From contig CAINLH010000120.1 in the NCBI GenBank assembly GCA_903850275.1, forward strand, positions 1 to 10,777: a stretch of 10,777 bases of DNA, read 5' to 3'. Of the stretch, positions 6,409-10,777 are shown piece by piece. Made by a program: the position numbers and the translations under genes. How positions within the stretch are numbered: the stretch's first letter is position 1; each line of letters begins with the position of its first letter. The notes under the pieces are model-generated. The model made no database searches, had not been told where the DNA came from, and saw only the letters and a program-made list of their open reading frames with translations. The DNA comes from an uncultured Acidimicrobium sp. Lineage in GTDB: Bacteria; Actinomycetota; Acidimicrobiia; Acidimicrobiales; Ilumatobacteraceae.

Positions 6409-7590
6409 ATGCCAATGGCTAGACACGATTACCCAGCAACAGGAGCATGGTCTGTTGGTCAGCCCGTTGGTAATCGGCAGTTTGCAAACTTTCCTTCAGA
6501 TCGTCCGTTTGCTCTTGATGGCGGAAAGCATTTGCATGACGTCACCATCGCATACGAAACGTGGGGTTCGCTGAACTCCGACGCGACAAATGCAATCTTG
6601 TTGTGTCACGCATGGACTGGCGACAGTCATGTTGCGGGCCCTGCACGTGACGGGCATCCAACCCCAGGCTGGTGGGAGGGGATCATTGGCCCAGGTCTAG
6701 CAATCGACACCAACAAATGGTTCGTGGTCTGCAGCAACGTCATCGGAGGTTGTCAAGGTTCGACTGGCCCCGCATCGCCGCACCCGGAGGATGGCAAACC
6801 ATATGGTTCGCGTTTTCCTGTTATCACCGTGCGCGACATGGTTCGGGCACAGGTGCGCCTCAGCGACATGCTTGGCATTGCGCGCTGGCACAGCATTGTC
6901 GGCGGATCAATGGGCGGAATGCAAGTTCTGGAGTGGGCGGTCACGTTTCCAGATCGCGTTAAGACGATTATTCCTGTTGCTACATGCGCGCAATCAACCG
7001 CTCAACAAATTGCGTGGGGTGCAATCGGGCGGCGTGCTATCGCGCTCGATCCAAAATGGCGCGGTGGCGAATACTACGAAGCAGAAATTGGCGACGGTCC
7101 GTGGCAGGGCTTGTCGATTGCGCGCTCGATTGCGCAAGTTACGTTTCGAAGCGACAACGTTTTCACCGAACGCTTTGGTCGCGAACTAGCAGACACCGAC
7201 GCCGACTACAACGGCTTGGGTTTGTGGGATCGTTTCGAAGTGGAGGGCTACCTGGATCATCACGGCGACCGGCTGATTCGTCGATTTGATGCAAACAGCT
7301 ATCTCATCATCGGTAAGGCAATGGATCTGCACGACATTGCACGCGGTCGCGGAACACTGGAATCTGCGATTAAGCGAATTGCAGCGAAGACGTTGATCAT
7401 CGGCATTTCAAGCGACATCTTGTATCCCTCGTATCAGCAAAAGCAGATTCACCAGATGCTTACCCAGCAAGGGACAGAATCAACTTACGTCGAGATTGAT
7501 TCTCCGCATGGCCACGATGCATTTCTCATCAACCTCGATCAGGTTGGCGCACCAATTCGTTCCTTCTTGGAAGAATCGTTTAACGAGTAA
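6409..7590 (+). CDS. metX: Homoserine O-acyltransferase (MetX)
   Basis: A protein of 393 residues of the MetX alpha/beta-hydrolase family, which acylates homoserine (acetyl-CoA in most members, succinyl-CoA in some) in methionine biosynthesis. LLCHAWTGDSHVAGP near residues 64-78 is the oxyanion-loop signature. The nucleophile S167 lies in VGGSMGGMQVLEWA, the catalytic Asp is D336 in SSDILYPSYQQ and the catalytic His is H369 in SPHGHDAFL. The triad is complete. Start choice is between ATG 6409 and ATG 6415; the second has GGA at better spacing (eight bases). The frame stays open upstream to 6229 through the riboswitch, but that part is non-coding RNA. No metY (O-acetylhomoserine sulfhydrylase) is adjacent. 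The 3' end overlaps the convergent hypothetical gene by 11 bases. Confidence 0.94.
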   Translation: MPMARHDYPATGAWSVGQPVGNRQFANFPSDRPFALDGGKHLHDVTIAYETWGSLNSDATNAILLCHAWTGDSHVAGPARDGHPTPGWWEGIIGPGLAIDTNKWFVVCSNVIGGCQGSTGPASPHPEDGKPYGSRFPVITVRDMVRAQVRLSDMLGIARWHSIVGGSMGGMQVLEWAVTFPDRVKTIIPVATCAQSTAQQIAWGAIGRRAIALDPKWRGGEYYEAEIGDGPWQGLSIARSIAQVTFRSDNVFTERFGRELADTDADYNGLGLWDRFEVEGYLDHHGDRLIRRFDANSYLIIGKAMDLHDIARGRGTLESAIKRIAAKTLIIGISSDILYPSYQQKQIHQMLTQQGTESTYVEIDSPHGHDAFLINLDQVGAPIRSFLEESFNE

Positions 7591-7990
7591 TCCTGTCGGC
7601 CAGCACGGCCGCACATTTTGAACCAGTTGGCAGCCGCAGCATTGCAAGATTGTCTTCGTTTGACGAATGGGCGAGTGCAAATACCTTTTCGGTGTCATCT
7701 ACATCGGCCCTACGGGTTTGGTGGGCGTATCCAATTACGCGCCATGCTCCAAGATAAGCAGTCGAATTTCGACCTCGAGCAGTAACAATCACGGCGTTTG
7801 CACCGAAATCGGCAACGATTCTCACTCGCTTCCAGTTTCCCTCGTCATCCATCAGTTGCATTCGGCAGATGCAACGTTTGCCGTCTTTCGATTCCCAATA
7901 ACCGCTGCCTCGCCGAGTCAGCCTCATCAAAACAATCAGCATTCCGATAAAGAGCAACGAGGACACGATATTGAGCAGGCTCGATGACAC
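7580..7990 (-). CDS. Hypothetical membrane-anchored protein
   Basis: A protein of 136 residues from GTG 7990. One N-terminal membrane segment (about residues 5-22, SLLNIVSSLLFIGMLIVLM) is followed by RLTRRG, suggesting the rest is cytoplasmic. The soluble part has strand-like stretches RCICRMQLMDDEGNWKRVRIVADFGANAVIVTARG and AWRVIGYAHQTRRADVDDTEKVFAL, like a small beta-rich domain, but I do not recognise a family. A GTG at 8026 would add 12 polar residues and make the gene overlap its divergent neighbour. GTG 7990 has CATACT six bases upstream, compatible with a leaderless transcript, and was preferred for that reason. The 3' end overlaps metX by 11 bases. Two membrane proteins diverging here might work together; that is positional inference only. 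Confidence 0.65.
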   Translation of the reverse strand: MSSSLLNIVSSLLFIGMLIVLMRLTRRGSGYWESKDGKRCICRMQLMDDEGNWKRVRIVADFGANAVIVTARGRNSTAYLGAWRVIGYAHQTRRADVDDTEKVFALAHSSNEDNLAMLRLPTGSKCAAVLADRITR

Positions 7991-7996
7991 AACTTC

Positions 7997-8019
7997 AGTA
8001 TGGGCTGGTGCGGTATCTT
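7997..8019. promoter_or_regulatory. Compact divergent promoter with two candidate -10 boxes
   Basis: Minus strand: CATACT (7997-8002) lies six bases before GTG 7990. Plus strand: TATCTT (8014-8019) lies seven bases before GTG 8027. Both spacings fit leaderless transcription, and together they explain how two divergent genes could be started from a 36-base gap. -35 elements are not clear. Confidence 0.33.
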
Positions 8020-8026
8020 GTTCCAC

Positions 8027-8407
8027 GTGGTTCTGTTTTCTGTAGGCGTTCTGGCACTATTCGTTCGGGTGTCGCTGCTGGCGTTGTTGTTTATCGGCGC
8101 AGGTCTTGGACTGGCCTATCTCACCTGGTGGTTCTGGACAACGGCTCGTCCCGAGTCTCCTGCGTTGGCAGCCTTGGAATTGATGAGTGAGCGCGAATAC
8201 ATGCAACTACCAGATGAGGAAAAGGACGCGTTCCTCTCACCATGGCGGCAGTTGCAGCACGTTCAGGCGCGTAAGCATCTGACAAAAGTCCAAACCCGTC
8301 CGAAGCCCTCGCGCCGAATCGAAGCAACCGAACCGCGAGTCGAACAGGAACCGGCAGGGCATGATGCTCGGCAGCACGCGTCGATAGACCCGCTTCTTCG
8401 CGGCTAG
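8027..8407 (+). CDS. Hypothetical membrane protein with polar C-terminal tail
   Basis: A protein of 126 residues from GTG 8027; an upstream in-frame ATG at 8000 would give 135. The N-terminus is a long hydrophobic hairpin, about residues 1-37 (VLFSVGVLALFVRV then LLALLFIGAGLGLAYLTWWFW), consistent with two helices. A cytoplasmic-type tail follows: ESPALAALELMSEREYMQLPDEEKDAFLSPWRQLQHVQARKHL looks helical and acidic-to-basic, and the last 40 or so residues are Arg/Pro/Glu-rich and probably disordered. No known family is recognised. There is no Shine-Dalgarno sequence at either start; TATCTT seven bases before GTG 8027 favours the shorter form. It is followed 17 bases later by a small conserved-looking gene. 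Confidence 0.65.
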   Translation: MVLFSVGVLALFVRVSLLALLFIGAGLGLAYLTWWFWTTARPESPALAALELMSEREYMQLPDEEKDAFLSPWRQLQHVQARKHLTKVQTRPKPSRRIEATEPRVEQEPAGHDARQHASIDPLLRG

Positions 8408-8412
8408 TCGTC

Positions 8413-8418
8413 TAGTTT
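8413..8418 (+). promoter_or_regulatory. Candidate -10 box, leaderless start of the 76-residue gene
   Basis: TAGTTT followed by exactly six bases and ATG 8425, the same arrangement as before the DCC gene. There is no Shine-Dalgarno sequence before this ATG. The box begins six bases after the stop codon of the preceding gene. Confidence 0.4.
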
Positions 8419-8424
8419 TGTCCT

Positions 8425-8655
8425 ATGGCTGGTCAATTTGATCCAACAGAAATGATTGCACGATTTAAGGAACGGGCCTCGGCTGTTAAGCGTCGGCCGC
8501 TTCCACCAGTTGCTGGTGAAGAACGACAAATGTTTCTCAGCCAAGCACAAACCGATTTCCAAGATTTTGCAATGATCGGCGATGCAAGCGCAGCAATTGA
8601 GGATGGTTTCTTGGTGTTGCGCGTTGACTTGCGTCCGCCCAACACCAAAGCGTGA
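8425..8655 (+). CDS. Small hypothetical protein, 76 residues
   Basis: A short soluble protein starting MAGQFDPTEMIARFKERASAVKRR, probably an amphipathic N-terminal helix, then a Pro-containing linker (PLPPVAGEER), a second helix (QMFLSQAQTDFQDFAMIGDAS) and a final strand pair (AAIEDGFLVLRVDLRPP). There are no cysteines, no membrane segment and no recognised domain. It is judged real because the amino-acid composition is protein-like throughout, a promoter-like box sits six bases upstream, and its TGA overlaps the GTG start of the EamA transporter by four bases. Such tight coupling suggests co-expression with the transporter, but a shared function is not shown. Confidence 0.72.
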   Translation: MAGQFDPTEMIARFKERASAVKRRPLPPVAGEERQMFLSQAQTDFQDFAMIGDASAAIEDGFLVLRVDLRPPNTKA

Positions 8656-9605
8656 ACAGAGTTTCATCCGCGAGTCGCGCAATAGGCGAGCGCGCCCAAA
8701 TTTTCCCGATCGGTGCAGTGCTTGTTGCAAACCTTGTTTGGGGCATCGGGCCAAGCCTCACGTTGGCGGTTGACATGTCCATCAACGCCACGATTTTCTA
8801 TCGAGTCCTGCTGTGGCCGTTCATCTTGCTTGCAATCGTGCTGTTTCGTAAAGCGCCACTCAATTTCGAAACGCTCAAGGTGAGCGTCATCCCCGGAATG
8901 TTCTTTGGCGTCTCAACGATTTTTGGCTTCGTTTCATTCCGTACAACTTCAATTGCTAACGCAACCATCATCGGCAGTGTCGCATCTGCAATCACACTTT
9001 TTGTTGCTCCGTTTTTTCTCAAAGAAAAGATCAGTGTTTTGCAGGTGGTGTTTGCAGTAACCAGTTTCTGTGGTGTTGCAATGGTGGCCCTTGGCGCCGG
9101 CAGCGGAGGAATAGCAACCTTGCGCGGTGACGTATTCGCGCTTGCAAACGCTGTTTTTTGGACGGGCTATTTCGTCGCGTCAAAAAAGGCCCGCGTTGGC
9201 GGCATCAATACGTGGTCATTCATGTTCGGAGTATCCATCGTTCAGGCAATAATTGCTGGCACGTGGGGGGCAATAACTAGCGACGACCTCACTTCGATTT
9301 CAATGCACGATGCTTGGCTCATCTTGGCAATGACGTTGCTGTCTGGAACCGTTGGCCACACCACCATGGTGTGGGCCCAGCGTTACGTTGCTGCCGGCAC
9401 CTCTTCATTGATCTGCCTTTTGGCCCCTGTGCTTTCCATGTTTTTCGCTTGGGTCTTTTTCGGGCAAACCATTCGCACGTGGCAAGCATTTGGTTCGGTC
9501 CTCGTGCTCGCATCACTTGCAGCAGTAGTGCGGTTTGGCACCAGTGAAAGAGTTCAGCGCGACGTGTTGAGCACCGCAGACCCCCTGCTAAACTCAAACC
9601 CGTAA
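8652..9605 (+). CDS. EamA-family drug/metabolite (DMT) transporter
   Basis: A protein of 317 residues with about ten membrane helices in two repeated EamA halves. The first half begins GAVLVANLVWGIGPSLTLAVDMS and ends near VVFAVTSFCGVAMVALG; the second begins GDVFALANAVFWTGYFVASKKA and ends WQAFGSVLVLASLAAVV. Typical EamA features include the WG near helix one and the Gly-rich SLICLLAPVLSMFFAWVFFGQ stretch in helix nine, preceding the last helix. Family members export amino acids, nucleotides or other metabolites across the cytoplasmic membrane; the substrate cannot be read from sequence. GTG 8652 overlaps the previous stop. The final 25 or so residues are a polar tail, and their coding DNA contains a candidate promoter for the tRNA that begins five bases after the stop codon. 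Confidence 0.9.
   Translation: MNRVSSASRAIGERAQIFPIGAVLVANLVWGIGPSLTLAVDMSINATIFYRVLLWPFILLAIVLFRKAPLNFETLKVSVIPGMFFGVSTIFGFVSFRTTSIANATIIGSVASAITLFVAPFFLKEKISVLQVVFAVTSFCGVAMVALGAGSGGIATLRGDVFALANAVFWTGYFVASKKARVGGINTWSFMFGVSIVQAIIAGTWGAITSDDLTSISMHDAWLILAMTLLSGTVGHTTMVWAQRYVAAGTSSLICLLAPVLSMFFAWVFFGQTIRTWQAFGSVLVLASLAAVVRFGTSERVQRDVLSTADPLLNSNP
9567..9594 (+). promoter_or_regulatory. Candidate tRNA-Gly promoter inside the EamA 3' end
   Basis: TTGAGC (9567-9572) and TAAACT (9589-9594) are separated by 16 bases, each matching four of six consensus positions, and TG stands one base before the -10 box (9586-9587), giving an extended -10. Transcription would begin near 9601, about ten bases before the tRNA. 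The box lies in codons for the transporter's polar tail. Confidence 0.5.
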
Positions 9606-9610
9606 TACCT

Positions 9611-9685
9611 GCGGACGTGGCTCAGTGGTAGAGCATCACCTTGCCAAGGTGAGGGTCGCGAGTTCGAATCTCGTCGTCCGCTCCA
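9611..9685 (+). tRNA. tRNA-Gly (anticodon GCC), CCA encoded
   Basis: A complete cloverleaf can be folded by hand: acceptor stem GCGGACG with CGTCCGC (seven pairs), D arm GCTC-AGTGGTA-GAGC, anticodon arm TCACC-TTGCCAA-GGTGA with anticodon GCC, five-base variable loop GGGTC, T arm GCGAG-TTCGAAT-CTCGT (one G-U), discriminator T and encoded CCA, 75 bases in all. GCC reads GGC and GGU glycine codons. It begins five bases after the transporter stop and ends 15 bases before the aldehyde dehydrogenase start. Confidence 0.97.
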
Positions 9686-9687
9686 GT

Positions 9688-9693
9688 TAGTGT
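9688..9693 (+). promoter_or_regulatory. Candidate -10 box for the aldehyde dehydrogenase gene
   Basis: TAGTGT, two bases after the tRNA CCA, followed by seven bases and ATG 9701. It would give a leaderless or nearly leaderless mRNA, which suits the lack of a Shine-Dalgarno sequence. Any -35 would have to lie in the tRNA T arm, where no good match is seen. Confidence 0.35.
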
Positions 9694-9700
9694 CATTTGC

Positions 9701-10777
9701 ATGATTTCATCGATTGTTCAGCAGTCCCGACAAGCGTTTGACTCGGGAATCACTCGGCCTTTGGCGTGGCGCAAAGCCCAACTCGAGACAATGATCACGA
9801 TGCTCGAGAAGCATCAAGATGAGCTGTCGGCTGCTCTTAAAGTCGATCTTGGGCGTGGGGTAGAAGAGGCCTGGCTCTACGACATTGGTTTCACCATTAC
9901 CGAAGTGAAACTGATGCTGAGAAACCTCAAGAAGTGGACGGCACCTAGAAAAGTGCCTACCCCAATGGTCACAAAACCTGGCTCGTCGATGCGTGTTCCC
10001 CAACCGCTTGGTGTCGTGTGCGTAATCGCTCCTTGGAATTACCCCGTTCAGTTGTTGCTCATTCCCGCAGCGGGTGCCATTGCCGCAGGAAACGCGGTGG
10101 TGATGAAACCATCGGAAGTGTCTTCCGAGACATCGCGTGTGCTTGCAAAGATTGTGCCGCAGTATTTCACCGACAAGGCCGTCGCCATCGTTGAGGGTGG
10201 GGTGCAAGAGACAACAGAGTTACTTAAACAAAAGTTTGATCACATCTTTTACACAGGCAATGGCGCAGTTGGTCGTGTGGTTATGCGCGCTGCTGCAGAA
10301 AATCTCACACCTGTGACGCTCGAACTTGGTGGAAAGAGCCCAACCATCGTCGACGCGTCTGCAAACATTGCTGTCGCTGCACGACGCATTGCGTGGGCCA
10401 AGTATGTCAACGCTGGCCAGACGTGTGTTGCGCCAGACTATGTTCTTGCGCACAAGTCGATTGCTAATGAACTTGTCGATGCAATTCGCACATCCATCAC
10501 CGAGTTTTACGGTGAAGATCCCCACGCAAGCAAGGATTATTCGCGTGTCATTTCACCGAAGCATTTCTCGAGGCTTACATCGCTCATTTCCTCTGGCAAG
10601 GTTGCCATTGGTGGTCAATCGGAGCAGGCAGAGCGCTACATCGCGCCAACCGTCTTAGTTGATGTAGATCAAAACTCGGCCGTCATGCAAGAAGAGATCT
10701 TCGGTCCAATTCTTCCGGTTCTTGAAGTTGGATCTATCGATGAGGCAATCGGTTTCGTTAATAGCCGCCCACATCCA
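9701..10777 (+). CDS. Aldehyde dehydrogenase, ALDH3-like class, 3' end outside window
   Basis: The first 359 residues of an NAD(P)-dependent aldehyde dehydrogenase; the frame is open to the right edge and no stop has been reached. The N-terminus (QQSRQAFDSGITRPLAWRKAQL) and central region fit the ALDH3/fatty or coniferyl aldehyde class, which lacks the longer N-terminus of other ALDHs. Active-site residues are present: N113 in APWNYPVQ, general base E208 in ELGGKSP, and nucleophile C242 in AGQTCVAPDY. These numbers are nearly those of mammalian ALDH3, supporting both the class and the start. EEIFGPILPV near residue 330 is the NAD-site Glu-Phe motif. The reaction oxidises an aldehyde to a carboxylate; substrates of the class are often medium or long-chain or aromatic aldehydes. 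It lies 15 bases after tRNA-Gly. Confidence 0.93.
   Translation, partial: MISSIVQQSRQAFDSGITRPLAWRKAQLETMITMLEKHQDELSAALKVDLGRGVEEAWLYDIGFTITEVKLMLRNLKKWTAPRKVPTPMVTKPGSSMRVPQPLGVVCVIAPWNYPVQLLLIPAAGAIAAGNAVVMKPSEVSSETSRVLAKIVPQYFTDKAVAIVEGGVQETTELLKQKFDHIFYTGNGAVGRVVMRAAAENLTPVTLELGGKSPTIVDASANIAVAARRIAWAKYVNAGQTCVAPDYVLAHKSIANELVDAIRTSITEFYGEDPHASKDYSRVISPKHFSRLTSLISSGKVAIGGQSEQAERYIAPTVLVDVDQNSAVMQEEIFGPILPVLEVGSIDEAIGFVNSRPHP

Noticed and set aside
7984..8190. 68-codon plus-strand frame at 7984
   Set aside because: It is out of frame with the membrane protein over the same bases, and its Arg/Ser-rich translation lacks any coherent hydrophobic segment.
9707..10207. 166-codon open frame antisense to the aldehyde dehydrogenase
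   Set aside because: Low-complexity His/Arg-rich composition, and the plus strand encodes conserved dehydrogenase motifs throughout.
1..10777. CRISPR array, insertion sequence or phage integration at tRNA-Gly
   Set aside because: No spaced direct repeats, transposase or integrase motifs were seen, and no second copy of the tRNA 3' end was noticed in the downstream sequence available.

Overview
The window looks like a piece of a compact actinobacterial chromosome, most likely from a lineage of moderate GC such as an aquatic Acidimicrobiia. This is inferred from a PimB-type GT4 glycosyltransferase end, a SAM-IV-like riboswitch, several GTG starts with GTGA stop/start overlaps, and base composition near half GC by eye. 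No mobile element, CRISPR array or phage gene was seen. Apart from one roughly 270-base regulatory gap, the sequence is almost all genes.

Layout. (1) Positions 1-4321, plus strand: a tightly packed run of a PimB-like mannosyltransferase 3' end, a four-helix membrane protein, an SRPBCC lipid-binding-fold protein, a ROK sugar kinase (probable glucokinase), a metallo-beta-lactamase-fold hydrolase with an altered metal motif, and a plant/cyanobacterial-type lycopene cyclase. Gaps are 7 bases or less, or the genes overlap. (2) 4298-5439: a minus-strand SURF1 cytochrome oxidase assembly factor, convergent with the cyclase and divergent from a DCC-family thiol-disulfide protein. (3) 5402-7590: a minus-strand SET-domain methyltransferase and a plus-strand metX, separated by a regulatory gap holding a SAM-responsive riboswitch just before metX. 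(4) 7580-9605: a minus-strand single-helix membrane protein, divergent from an unidentified plus-strand membrane protein, then a 76-residue protein of unknown function joined by a GTGA overlap to an EamA transporter. (5) 9611-10777: tRNA-Gly(GCC) fitted between the transporter and an ALDH3-class aldehyde dehydrogenase that runs off the window.

How it fits together. The first run mixes envelope mannolipid synthesis, sugar phosphorylation and carotenoid cyclisation, so it is probably a transcription unit of convenience as much as a pathway. metX is a methionine-biosynthesis gene under apparent SAM control. Two regulatory themes recur: operon-head genes have a TAnnnT-type -10 box 6-9 bases before the start codon, suggesting leaderless transcripts, and convergent genes overlap at their 3' ends with no terminator. 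No clearly new multi-gene system is visible. The best leads are the riboswitch architecture, the leaderless-promoter pattern, the metal-site variant hydrolase and the SET protein with an extra C-terminal helical region.
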